Source: Flavobacteriales bacterium (GTDB taxonomy: Bacteria > Bacteroidota > Bacteroidia > Flavobacteriales > Flavobacteriaceae). From it: a DNA stretch of 64,000 nucleotides. Numbering within the stretch: position 1 is the stretch's first letter; the number at the start of each line of letters is the position of its first letter. The stretch is from assembly GCA_018335925.1 (NCBI GenBank), contig JAGXRF010000111.1:1-64000 (forward strand). Direction: 5' to 3'. Both the position numbers and the translations under genes were made by a program. Positions 38,075 to 47,268 of the stretch are shown here, piece by piece. The notes beneath the pieces are model-generated. The model did no database searches and had not been told where the DNA came from. It saw only the letters and a list, made by a program, of their open reading frames with translations.

Positions 38075-39061
38075 TTATACTGACATGATATCAGAAACTC
38101 TTACTAATTCCATATCTATTTGGGTGTGCCCTTTGATGGCTTTTTCCAATGGTGTTAATTCGATTTTATCGTTAATCAAACCCACCATATAATTTGATTT
38201 ACCTTCTAACAGTGCTTCTACTGCTTTTACTCCCATACGAGAAGCCAAAACTCTGTCAAAACATGATGGTGCTCCTCCCCTTTGCATGTGTCCCAATACC
38301 GAAACTCTTACATCATAATCTGGTAAGTTTTGATCCACATAGTCTTTGAGTTCAAAAACATTTTTGCCCGTTTTATCTCCTTCTGCAACTACCACAATGC
38401 TAGAGGTTTTTCCAGACTTTCTACTTCTCTCTAAAGATTCTAACAATCTATCTAATCCCATATCTTCTTCCGGAATTAGAATTTCTTCAGCTCCTGAACC
38501 GATTCCGGCATTTAAGGCTATATGTCCTGCATCACGTCCCATGACTTCTATAAAAAACAATCGGTTGTGAGAGCTTGCAGTATCTCTGATTTTATCAATT
38601 ACTTCAACCACTGTATTTAAAGCAGTATCATATCCCAAAGTATGGCTCGTACCGTTGATATCATTATCAATAGTTCCGGGAATTCCCAAAACCGGGATTC
38701 CAAATTCTTGGTTAAACACCATACCACCGGTAAAACTACCATCACCACCAATCACCACCAATGCATCAATTTCGGCCTTTTGTAAGTTTTTAAAGGCTTT
38801 TTCTCTACCTTCTTTGGTCATAAACTCTTTAGAACGTGCAGACTTTAAAATGGTTCCACCTTTATTGATAATATTTTGAACCGATCTTGGCCCCATTTCT
38901 TTAAAATCACCTTCAATCATCCCTTGGTAACCGCGATAAATTCCAGTACACTTAATTTGATGAAAAGTACATGTTCTTACCACTGCTCTTATAGCAGCAT
39001 TCATTCCGGGAGAATCTCCACCTGAGGTCAAAACCCCAATATTTTTAATATTTGATGTCAT
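38075..39061 (-). CDS. pfkA: ATP-dependent 6-phosphofructokinase
   Basis: A 328-residue enzyme with GVLTSGGDSPGMNAAIR, VIGGDGSFTGG and the catalytic GTIDNDI motif, and the HMQRGGAPSCFDR effector/substrate segment. The Gly in GGDG at the nucleotide site fits an ATP-dependent rather than a pyrophosphate-dependent enzyme. It catalyses the committed step of glycolysis. First gene of the pfkA-gap operon; the 191 bases upstream show no exact -7 consensus. Confidence 0.97.
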   Translation of the reverse strand: MTSNIKNIGVLTSGGDSPGMNAAIRAVVRTCTFHQIKCTGIYRGYQGMIEGDFKEMGPRSVQNIINKGGTILKSARSKEFMTKEGREKAFKNLQKAEIDALVVIGGDGSFTGGMVFNQEFGIPVLGIPGTIDNDINGTSHTLGYDTALNTVVEVIDKIRDTASSHNRLFFIEVMGRDAGHIALNAGIGSGAEEILIPEEDMGLDRLLESLERSRKSGKTSSIVVVAEGDKTGKNVFELKDYVDQNLPDYDVRVSVLGHMQRGGAPSCFDRVLASRMGVKAVEALLEGKSNYMVGLINDKIELTPLEKAIKGHTQIDMELVRVSDIMSV

Positions 39062-39252
39062 AAATTTTCAACTAATAAACACGATTCCAAAGCATTGAAA
39101 AAATCCAAAAAACGTTAATTTTTCAACCTTAGATTGTAAAATTAGTAAAAAAGGATGGAAAAAAATAGCCAAAAAAGTCATTTTGGCAAGTTATGAAAGC
39201 TTCAATCGTTTTCGTTGATAAAAAACTTTACGAATAAAAAATTAAGAATTGC

Positions 39253-42200
39253 TTAGTCTATTTCCGGAGGGGTATCTTTTGGCTTTTCTGGTGTCTTTTT
39301 ACGTTTATCTTCATTTCTAAAAGCATCAAATTCAGTTGGAAAACTTGAATCAGGCAATTCAGAATTAGAGTTGGTATTGGTGGAAACTGTGGTTTTCTTT
39401 AAGAATTTTTTTCGCAATTCTCTAAAATTGTTAAAATCGACTTGATAAGTCAAACCTATACCTTGGGTAAAGCCAATCCCTTCTCCAATAAAATTGATGT
39501 CATTTTCTCTGTTAAACACTCGTAAATTTAGGGAGCCATCGTCATTAACTCGGTACAATAATTCCACATTTCCAACAATAGAGGTCTCATTTTGTCCTCC
39601 AACAGGCACCCCAAACTGACCATTTACAGAAACTCTATCGCTTAAATTAAAGGATGTTCCGAAATTTACCGTAGCATCTTGTTGTACATCTGCAAATCGA
39701 TTACCGGGATTATACCCCACATTAAAGGAAACCTTGCTATCGTTGTTATTAAACAAATTCCCGAAAACACTACTTGCCGACTCAAACAAATTGTTGTAAA
39801 CCGCATCTTGGTTTAACAAACCATTATTGGCATTGTAAAAAGAGCCTGTGGCCAATAAATATATGGCCTGCTGGTTTCTGGTATCTTTATCTGCTAATTG
39901 GGTTTCAATTTCAGAGCGTAAGATAGAGGTTGCCGTTGGAAAATCAATAGTAAAATCCGGATTTGGATTTTCTAAATTTCCGTTCAATACAATGCCAACT
40001 TCTACCGGTAATCTTCGATTAGAAGGAGCTGCACCTTGTAATAATAAAGACGGATTTACTTGGGCTTTGTATATTGCTTTTAAATCAAGTTGTGCCTTCA
40101 TTGGGTCACCATCCCAAATAATGCTTCCGTATCTTTTCACATAAAAACGCTTATTAAAAATACCTCGATAAATGTAATCGTAAGTACCTTCATACACCTG
40201 ATAATCTCCCCACATATTAAACTTTCCGTTGGTATTAATTTCCATCAACACAGTACCTCTACCCTTTCCTTTCATCCCGTGACCTGATTCGGTATCTAAA
40301 ATAACTTCAATTAATGCATTCTCATTGATGTCCAAATCAAATTTTAATTCCAACCCTCCAACATTTACACCTAGATTTTTAGAAATTTCGGTTTGGTATT
40401 TTTCTTGTGGAGATAAAAAATACATAAATGAATTCTCCCCCACACTTTGGTTGTTATTGATAGGAATTCGAATGTGAGTTCCTTTTTCCGATTTGGCATC
40501 AACCGTGATTAACAATGAATTTATTGGTCCACTAATTCGTGCACTTCCATCAATATAAGCGATACCATAATACAAGCTTTCATCCGTTAATTCGGTATCC
40601 AATGCCAGCAAATTATTGGAGCGAATTCCAAAATCTAAATTCCAATTGCTAAAATTTCGATGTTGGATGGCACCATTTAAAAAACCTTTGGTTTGATACT
40701 TGGTGTCTTTCATTTCGATGTTTCTAAATATAAACTGACGCTGTGTAATATCTACTACTGAATTTTCGGTAAACTCATAATCTACATTCAAATAAGGTAT
40801 TTTAAGTCCGGCTTGGTTTAAAAACAACCTACCGTTTATTTCGGGTTGTTCCCAGTTTCCGGAAATATTAGCAGTACCCGAAACCAATCCTCTGATATTT
40901 GAAATTACCTCAGCACCTAAGGTTTTAAAAGCTCCAATGTTAAATTCATTCATTTCTAAATCTAAATCCCAACTTGGGTTAGTTTTACTTGTAATGATAT
41001 TGCCGTTCAACTTAAAATTTTCTTGTCCTGATCTGGTCAATATCGCTTCTACTTCAAATTGGTTTAACGATTCATTTCCTTGAATGTTTGATTTTAATGT
41101 TCCGAAAGATATGTCATTCACATTCAAATCATTGATTTGGATGTCGGAATAAGGCTGGTAAATCCCTTCTTTTTGTTTGATTTTAAGAGCTCCATTCACA
41201 ATCCCTTTCATCGAAAAATCATCTATTTCGGGTAGAATGTTTTGAAGTGTAACCTCTTTAAAATACAACTGTAAATCCTTGTTGTTTTCCTCTAAAGGCC
41301 CTACCAACGAAATGGCTTGCTCATCGTGTACTAATTGAATTTGATCAAAATAAAAACGCTTCAGCTTTTTGTCAAAAATCACCCGATGTTTGTCGTCATT
41401 GTTCGGATTAATTTTCCAAATAAAATCACGAAGTGCAATTTCAGAATCTCTAAAACCAACCACATTTTCATTTTTTTGATTGATGGTATGATATAAGTTA
41501 AGCACATAATTGTCCTTGGCTTTTTTTCCTCCTTTAAACTCGGTTCGAACAAACAGACTGTCTTTTTCGGTAACATTTAAAATATTGATGTCATGCAAAT
41601 CGTAAAACTTGGTTTTGAGGGAATCTACTGAAACGTATGCATTGTATAACGGATTTTTATTGTCAATTTGCAAATGGATTTTATGCAATTGCAAATCATC
41701 CACCTGTAATGATGGTGTTTTAAAATCTAAGCGAAAAGTATTTTCATTGCTTTGAATTCTTCCTCTTAAGGTGGTACTTTGTCCGAGTTCTATTTGCGGA
41801 TAAAAAATCTCCACTGCATTGGAGTGAATGTTCAAATTAAAACCAACATATTGGTCTTGCTTTAATGGATTTGGCTTGTAATTGGTATACATACTTCCTA
41901 AAGCATTTTCTACCATTTTACCAATTTGTTGAAAGCTATATTTTCCTACAATTCTTCCTTGAATAAAATCATCCGAGTCAAACAAAATGGTTCGCACTTT
42001 GTTTTCATCAAAACTTGAAGTTAAAAACCATTCATGAAAAACATATACTTTTTTTGAGTTTTGATACGACATTCCTTGAATATCTACCAAACCGTGTAAA
42101 TTATCTATGCTGTTACCAATCAAATCAGACTTTACATAGCCTTTGAATATTCCTACGCTATCAGATTGGATCCATTTGGTGGCCACCAAATCGGCATAAT

Positions 42201-43710
42201 CAATTTTTGCTTCAAACTGATAAGCATTCTCTTTTTTAGAAATATCAATTAGACCATCAAAATCCATAAATAAATTAGGGTCATTTACATGAAATACCCC
42301 TTGAAATATTGGCTTTTTGAGTTTTCCGTTCAAGCTAATATTTTGGTAAGGGTAATTGTTGAATTCAAACAAATCTACTTTACCACTAATGATGGTATTT
42401 ACAGTTTCAGGATTAAATCCTTTGCCATCAAAAAATGCATCAACAGATACCGATTGCACCATTGGCTCGTTGATTAATTTTCCTAAATGAAAATTATTTG
42501 CCTTTAAATTACCTTGGTAACTGGCATTTTCTATATCTGAAACTCCAGTAAAAACCAAATCTGATTCTACGTAACCCAATGCACTTTCTACAACCACATC
42601 GGTAGTTAAGGTTTGGTAATTTAATGCAACATTTCCGGAAACAGACATGACACCAAATTTTTTGAGCTCTACAGGCAAACTTTTTCCTAAAATAGACGGA
42701 ATTAATTGCGTTAACGAACCGTAATCAGATTGTAATTGCTTTAATTTGGCTTTGATTTGGTACGTGTTTTTTTTACGGTCAAATAAATTTTCAAAAGTTA
42801 AATCTCCAAGCAATTTTAATTGACTTCCTTGCACTAAGGAAATATCCACCAAATCAAATCGGTTAAGTGTTCCAGTTAAATTTCCTTTTAATTGAAAATC
42901 TAAATCAGCACCTAAATCTTCGTAAAAAAAACGAATATCATTAGAGTTTACATTAGAATTTGCTAATTGAATTTCAAACAATACTTTGTTGTTAAAATCC
43001 TGAAAATCTTCTCTTTGATACAACAAACTTACTTGTCCTTGGATGTTGGAACGACTCGTTTGTAGTTGCAAATCCTTTAATGTAATATGCGTTTTGGTGT
43101 AGTCAAAATCCGTTTGCATTTTGGTAATATCTAAACCTCTGTAATCTTTCATACTTAATTGGGCTATGTACCCATGCACATTAGGGCCTTTCACAGTAAA
43201 GTCTTTCACCAAAGCATTTAAATACCTAAAATCCACATCTTTTGGATTTTCAGTATTCAAATCGGTCATTGCAAACCTAGAATTAATTATTTTAAGCTGA
43301 TCCGAAGTCAATAAAAACTTTCCACTACCGGGTTTTCCATCATCAAAAACTGCAACAAATTGATCTAAGCTTGAATCTTTTTCGTTTGGATATTGGATGA
43401 TGTTTAAAAACAAACGATTGGCTTCAATGGGGCCAAAAATCATTTTGCCATCCATCCATCTTTTCAAATCCAATAAATTGGTTTTTAGTTGTCCAACAGC
43501 AATAAGAGTATCTTGATGATGATCTTTGATTAATATTTCTTTGATTTTAACTCCACCAAAAATATTGATGGCAATTTTCTCTAAATGAATATCCACACCG
43601 GTATCTTTTTTTAAAGAAGTAGTTGCGATACCTGCTAAGTAGGTTTGCACTGGTGGCAGTAGCAATAAAATTCCTAGAAGGAATATCAAAGCAATGATTC
43701 CTCCAAACAA
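39253..43710 (-). CDS. tamB: TamB-like translocation/assembly module protein (DUF490)
   Basis: A very long periplasm-spanning protein of about 1485 residues, anchored by one N-terminal transmembrane helix (IALIFLLGILLLLPP). The body is a long series of beta strands of AsmA/TamB type. The C-terminal 400 residues match the DUF490 domain (EGTYDYIYRGIFNKRFYV, FDLDINENALIEVILD, DKDTRNQQAIYLLATGSF). TamB-type proteins help outer-membrane protein or phospholipid traffic. The first canonical start codon is TTG at 43710; the frame stays open upstream to 43785 and encodes RRFKKIFFW just before, a natural N-terminus for the anchor, but without ATG or GTG. The true start may thus be up to about 30 bases upstream. 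Confidence 0.9.
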   Translation of the reverse strand: MFGGIIALIFLLGILLLLPPVQTYLAGIATTSLKKDTGVDIHLEKIAINIFGGVKIKEILIKDHHQDTLIAVGQLKTNLLDLKRWMDGKMIFGPIEANRLFLNIIQYPNEKDSSLDQFVAVFDDGKPGSGKFLLTSDQLKIINSRFAMTDLNTENPKDVDFRYLNALVKDFTVKGPNVHGYIAQLSMKDYRGLDITKMQTDFDYTKTHITLKDLQLQTSRSNIQGQVSLLYQREDFQDFNNKVLFEIQLANSNVNSNDIRFFYEDLGADLDFQLKGNLTGTLNRFDLVDISLVQGSQLKLLGDLTFENLFDRKKNTYQIKAKLKQLQSDYGSLTQLIPSILGKSLPVELKKFGVMSVSGNVALNYQTLTTDVVVESALGYVESDLVFTGVSDIENASYQGNLKANNFHLGKLINEPMVQSVSVDAFFDGKGFNPETVNTIISGKVDLFEFNNYPYQNISLNGKLKKPIFQGVFHVNDPNLFMDFDGLIDISKKENAYQFEAKIDYADLVATKWIQSDSVGIFKGYVKSDLIGNSIDNLHGLVDIQGMSYQNSKKVYVFHEWFLTSSFDENKVRTILFDSDDFIQGRIVGKYSFQQIGKMVENALGSMYTNYKPNPLKQDQYVGFNLNIHSNAVEIFYPQIELGQSTTLRGRIQSNENTFRLDFKTPSLQVDDLQLHKIHLQIDNKNPLYNAYVSVDSLKTKFYDLHDINILNVTEKDSLFVRTEFKGGKKAKDNYVLNLYHTINQKNENVVGFRDSEIALRDFIWKINPNNDDKHRVIFDKKLKRFYFDQIQLVHDEQAISLVGPLEENNKDLQLYFKEVTLQNILPEIDDFSMKGIVNGALKIKQKEGIYQPYSDIQINDLNVNDISFGTLKSNIQGNESLNQFEVEAILTRSGQENFKLNGNIITSKTNPSWDLDLEMNEFNIGAFKTLGAEVISNIRGLVSGTANISGNWEQPEINGRLFLNQAGLKIPYLNVDYEFTENSVVDITQRQFIFRNIEMKDTKYQTKGFLNGAIQHRNFSNWNLDFGIRSNNLLALDTELTDESLYYGIAYIDGSARISGPINSLLITVDAKSEKGTHIRIPINNNQSVGENSFMYFLSPQEKYQTEISKNLGVNVGGLELKFDLDINENALIEVILDTESGHGMKGKGRGTVLMEINTNGKFNMWGDYQVYEGTYDYIYRGIFNKRFYVKRYGSIIWDGDPMKAQLDLKAIYKAQVNPSLLLQGAAPSNRRLPVEVGIVLNGNLENPNPDFTIDFPTATSILRSEIETQLADKDTRNQQAIYLLATGSFYNANNGLLNQDAVYNNLFESASSVFGNLFNNNDSKVSFNVGYNPGNRFADVQQDATVNFGTSFNLSDRVSVNGQFGVPVGGQNETSIVGNVELLYRVNDDGSLNLRVFNRENDINFIGEGIGFTQGIGLTYQVDFNNFRELRKKFLKKTTVSTNTNSNSELPDSSFPTEFDAFRNEDKRKKTPEKPKDTPPEID

Positions 43711-43751
43711 CCAAAAGAATATTTTTTTAAATCTTCTGATAAGAAAAGTTT

Positions 43752-43759
43752 TAAATTTG
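43752..43759 (+). promoter_or_regulatory. Putative tsaD promoter -7 element
   Basis: TAAATTTG, an exact TAnnTTTG match, 65 bases before the tsaD ATG at 43825. No TTG at the usual distance. It lies inside the predicted tamB leader. Confidence 0.5.
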
Positions 43760-43807
43760 CACGAAATATAAGGATATTCTGCTCATATTTGATTCAGAAT
43801 ATACCTA

Positions 43808-43836
43808 CAAATGTAACCAATATTATGCCAAACCAA
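43808..43836 (-). promoter_or_regulatory. Promoter of tamB
   Basis: Minus strand TTG (43836-43834), 18 bases, TACATTTG (43815-43808): full match to TTG-N17-23-TAnnTTTG. It overlaps the start codon region of tsaD on the other strand. Confidence 0.65.
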
Positions 43837-44856
43837 AACAGCGAAGAAACTTATATTTTAGCCATTGAAAGTTCGTGTGACGATACTGCTGCTGCAGTGC
43901 TAAAAAACCGAAAAGTTTTAAGCAATTTGGTTGCCAGACAAGCGATACATGAACAATATGGTGGAGTTGTTCCTGAATTAGCCTCCAGAGCACATCAACA
44001 AAACATTGTGCCTGTTATTGAAATGGCTTTAAAAAAAGCCGACATCGAAAAAAATCAAATAAATGCAGTAGCTTACACACAAGGTCCGGGACTTATGGGT
44101 TCTTTATTGGTTGGAGGAGCATTTGCCAAATCGTTTTCGCAAGCTTTAGGAATACCTTTATTGCCTGTACATCATATGCAAGCACACATTTTAGCTCATT
44201 TTATTGAGGAAGAAACCCAAAAAACGCCTGAATTTCCGTTTATTGCATTGACTATTTCTGGTGGTCACACGCAAATTGTTCAAGTGAATGATTTTTTTGA
44301 TATGGTTGTATTGGGAGAAACTACAGATGATGCAGTAGGTGAATGTTTTGATAAAACTGCAAAAATTCTCGGATTGCCTTATCCGGGAGGACCGTTGATT
44401 GACCAATTTGCGAAACAAGGAAATCCAAAAAAATTTACTTTTACCATCCCAAAAATTGCGGGATTGTATTTTAGCTTTTCAGGATTAAAAACCCAAATCA
44501 TGTATTTTGTACAAAAAGAAGTACAGAAGAATCCGAATTTTATAGAAGAAAATAAAAAAGACATATGTGCCTCTGTACAACACACCATCATTCAAGTACT
44601 GATGGAAAAGTTGCATATGGCTGTAAACCAAACCGGAATAAATCGAATTGCTATAGGAGGTGGTGTTTCTGCCAATTCGGGTATTAGAAACACTTTGATG
44701 CAAGCAGAAAAAGATTTTGGTTGGCAAACTTTTATTCCAAAATTTGAATATACTACCGATAATGCTGCCATGATTGGTATTGTAGGATATTATCAATATT
44801 TACAAGGAAACCATGCCAAAGTGAACGGAATTTCCAAATCCAGAATGCCTTTATAA
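43825..44856 (+). CDS. tsaD: tRNA N6-adenosine threonylcarbamoyltransferase TsaD
   Basis: A 343-residue ASKHA protein that transfers the threonylcarbamoyl group to A37 of ANN-decoding tRNAs, with TsaB/TsaE. Motifs: LAIESSCDDTAAAV, QGPGLMGSLLVG, the metal-binding HMQAHILAHF, SGGHTQ and IGGGVSANSGIR. The start is ATG 43825; an in-frame TTG at 43789 is upstream but gives an extra non-conserved 12 residues. The stop shares a base with the rsmE start (TAATG). Confidence 0.97.
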   Translation: MPNQNSEETYILAIESSCDDTAAAVLKNRKVLSNLVARQAIHEQYGGVVPELASRAHQQNIVPVIEMALKKADIEKNQINAVAYTQGPGLMGSLLVGGAFAKSFSQALGIPLLPVHHMQAHILAHFIEEETQKTPEFPFIALTISGGHTQIVQVNDFFDMVVLGETTDDAVGECFDKTAKILGLPYPGGPLIDQFAKQGNPKKFTFTIPKIAGLYFSFSGLKTQIMYFVQKEVQKNPNFIEENKKDICASVQHTIIQVLMEKLHMAVNQTGINRIAIGGGVSANSGIRNTLMQAEKDFGWQTFIPKFEYTTDNAAMIGIVGYYQYLQGNHAKVNGISKSRMPL

Positions 44857-45554
44857 TGCAGTTATTTTACAACGAACACTTATCGGAAAACGAAACTAAT
44901 TTCACTTTTGACAAAGAGGAAAGTCGACATCTGTTCAAAGTGTTGCGAAAACAAACTGGAGATGTGATTCACGTTACCAATGGTAAAGGATTTTTATTTA
45001 CGGGTGAATTGACATTGGTTTCGGAAAAAAAATGTGCGGTACAAATTACAGATTCTAAATTTTTTGAGCGAAAAAATCCTACTATTTGTTTGGCCATTGC
45101 TTTCACCAAATCAATCGATCGTATCGAATGGATGTTAGAAAAAGTAACTGAAATTGGTATAAGTAGCATCCAACCATTGCTTTGCGAAAGGTCAGAACGA
45201 AATGTCTATAACGAAGATAGGCTGCAAAAAATATTGATTTCTGCTATGAAACAATCTAATCAGTTTTGGCTTCCCGAATTAAAAACCATACTTCCGTTTA
45301 AAAAGTTTGTGGAACAAGCAGAAGGCATAAAATTCATAGCCCATTGTTTGGAAGAAGATAAAAAAGAATTGAAAAACTGCATTTCAAAAGATTCCTGTTT
45401 TACTATTGCCATTGGCCCTGAAGGAGATTTTAGTACCAAAGAAATAGAGCTTGCCATTAAAAACGAATTTATCCCTATTGCTCTTGGAGAAACCCGACTT
45501 AGAACTGAAACAGCGGGATTGGTAGCGGTTCATACCATACACATTTGCCAATAA
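44856..45554 (+). CDS. rsmE: 16S rRNA (uracil-1498-N3) methyltransferase
   Basis: A 232-residue SPOUT-family methyltransferase: N-terminal PUA-like domain with FDKEESRHLFKVLRKQTGD, then AIAFTKSIDRIEWMLEKVTEIG and the C-terminal trefoil knot with IAIGPEGDFSTKEIE and LGETRLRTETAGL. Translationally coupled to tsaD through TAATG, so both RNA-modifying enzymes share a message. A bidirectional terminator follows. Confidence 0.96.
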   Translation: MQLFYNEHLSENETNFTFDKEESRHLFKVLRKQTGDVIHVTNGKGFLFTGELTLVSEKKCAVQITDSKFFERKNPTICLAIAFTKSIDRIEWMLEKVTEIGISSIQPLLCERSERNVYNEDRLQKILISAMKQSNQFWLPELKTILPFKKFVEQAEGIKFIAHCLEEDKKELKNCISKDSCFTIAIGPEGDFSTKEIELAIKNEFIPIALGETRLRTETAGLVAVHTIHICQ

Positions 45555-45583
45555 AAAAAAACTGCCCCGAAAGGCAGTTTTTA
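45553..45583. terminator. Bidirectional terminator between rsmE and the fasciclin gene
   Basis: A 10-base stem AAAAACTGCC / GGCAGTTTTT with a 6-base loop, T-runs on both strands. It serves the convergent rsmE (+) and fasciclin (-) genes. Confidence 0.9.
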
Positions 45584-45599
45584 GTTATAATAATTATTT

Positions 45600-46580
45600 T
45601 TATGGCAATGGAGGTAATATAACTCTATTCAATACATGAATAACTCCATTATCTGCTTGTACATCTACAGCAACAATTCCAGAAGCTCTATTGGAACCAT
45701 CGGTTACATTAGCAATGTTTCCGTTTGTTCCAGGTAAAGTAATGGTAAAAAATGTATTTGACAACAGTGGATTAACAGTTGTATTACCATTAGGAGTTAA
45801 TGCACTTGACAATACATTACCACTAGCAACATGGTATAACAACACATTAGTTAAAGTTGTTTCACTTAAACCTGCAATACCTCCAGGTTGCAATTCAGTA
45901 TCTAAAGCGGTAAATGCTGCATTGGTTGGAGCAAACACAGTAAACGGACCAGTACCATTTAGTGTTGAAACAAAATCAGTATTAGGAGTTAAAGTGGTTA
46001 ATGCTGCAACCAAAGTGGAGAAGTTTGGATCTGCTGTGGCAAAAGTAGTTACTTTAGGTAAAGTAATCACAGCATCTACGATATGAATGACACCGTTGGA
46101 AGCTAAAATATCCGCAGTGGTTACATTAGATGTTCCATTAATTCTTACACCTGAAGCAGTACTAATATACATACTTAATGTATTTGTACTTGAAGCACTT
46201 CCTGTAGCCAATGTTTTTACATAACCGGTAGAAAGTCCACTTGAAATGTTATTTCCTAACACCACATGATTTAATAAAATTTGAGTCAATACCGGAGTTG
46301 GTACTTGATCTAGAGAATTGAAGCCTAAATCTTGAAGCAAATTTTGGAAAGCTTGGTTAGTTGGTGCAAATACTGTGTAAGGCCCTCCAGTGCTTAAAGT
46401 ATTCACTAAATCCGCTCTTTGTAACGCTTGTACCAAAATGGTCAAGTTAGAATTTCTAGAAGCCAAACCAGCAATAGAATTGTCAATTGGTCCTGAAGTT
46501 TCGTCATCACTACATGCAGTGAAAACAGTCATGCTTAATCCTAAAAAAAGGAAAGCAACAAGTTTTAAGGTTTTTTTCAT
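45600..46580 (-). CDS. Lipoprotein with two fasciclin (FAS1) domains
   Basis: A 326-residue lipoprotein: signal peptide then lipobox FTAC (Cys23). Two FAS1 domains follow, about residues 35-175 and 180-325, each with the conserved phrases GPYTVFAPTNQAF / GPFTVFAPTNAAF near the front and NGVIHIVDAVI / NGVIHVLNRVI at the end. FAS1 domains mediate adhesion or ligand binding at the cell surface. A strong promoter lies upstream and the gene appears monocistronic. Confidence 0.95.
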   Translation of the reverse strand: MKKTLKLVAFLFLGLSMTVFTACSDDETSGPIDNSIAGLASRNSNLTILVQALQRADLVNTLSTGGPYTVFAPTNQAFQNLLQDLGFNSLDQVPTPVLTQILLNHVVLGNNISSGLSTGYVKTLATGSASSTNTLSMYISTASGVRINGTSNVTTADILASNGVIHIVDAVITLPKVTTFATADPNFSTLVAALTTLTPNTDFVSTLNGTGPFTVFAPTNAAFTALDTELQPGGIAGLSETTLTNVLLYHVASGNVLSSALTPNGNTTVNPLLSNTFFTITLPGTNGNIANVTDGSNRASGIVAVDVQADNGVIHVLNRVILPPLP

Positions 46581-46608
46581 AGCTTGAAATGTTTTAAATT
46601 TTGTTTAA

Positions 46609-46638
46609 CAAATTTATACAAAACATTAAACAATACAA
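46609..46638 (-). promoter_or_regulatory. Promoter of the fasciclin gene
   Basis: Minus strand TTG (46638-46636), 19 bases, TAAATTTG (46616-46609): full match to the Flavobacterium-type consensus, 28 bases before the ATG. Confidence 0.7.
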
Positions 46639-46686
46639 AAATCTTTATAACAACCTTAACATTAATGATTTGTTAAAAAAACACAA

Positions 46687-47268
46687 CTACTTGTACTTAA
46701 GCAAAAAAGAAATCAGCTGTTGAAAGGCTTTGCTACGGTGACTATACATATTTTTTTGTTCTAAAGTCATTTCTGCAAAAGTTTTGGTTTGTCCCTTTGG
46801 AATAAATATTGGATCATAACCAAATCCCATTTGACCACGAGGTTGTAAAGTGATTGTTCCATCGATAACTCCTTCAAACAAATGTATTTCTTGGATGTCG
46901 TGATAAGCAATTACTGTTCGAAAACGAGCATGTAGGTTACTTTTATCCTTTAGATTGTTTATCAATAAATCCATGTTTTTTTTGTCATCTCTTGGTTCTC
47001 CTGCATACCTGGCAGAAAAAACTCCTGGAGCTCCGTTCAATACTTCTACTTCTAATCCAGAATCATCTGAAAAAACAGGCTGTTGAAAAGTATCAAAAAT
47101 AGTTTGGGCTTTTAAAATAGCATTCCCTTCTAAAGTATTTTCGGTTTCAGGTATTTCAGTAAGATAGTTTAAATCGGATAAATTAATTATATGGAAAAAA
47201 TCCGGTAAAAGTGAAGCAATTTCTTTTGATTTGTTGGAATTGTGTGTCGCAAAAATCAGGGAGGTCAT
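46687..47268 (-). CDS. Non-canonical purine NTP pyrophosphatase, RdgB/HAM1 type
   Basis: A 193-residue house-cleaning enzyme from ATG 47268 (the frame is open 14 codons more, inside the previous gene). It hydrolyses dITP/ITP and XTP to monophosphates. Motifs: FATHNSNKSKEIASLLP, FSDDSGLEVEVLNGAPGVFS (catalytic Asp), SARYAGE, GFGYDPIFIP and SHRSKAF. The start is fused with the preceding stop as TAATG, showing coupling to the CarboxypepD_reg-like gene. Confidence 0.95.
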   Translation of the reverse strand: MTSLIFATHNSNKSKEIASLLPDFFHIINLSDLNYLTEIPETENTLEGNAILKAQTIFDTFQQPVFSDDSGLEVEVLNGAPGVFSARYAGEPRDDKKNMDLLINNLKDKSNLHARFRTVIAYHDIQEIHLFEGVIDGTITLQPRGQMGFGYDPIFIPKGQTKTFAEMTLEQKNMYSHRSKAFQQLISFLLKYK

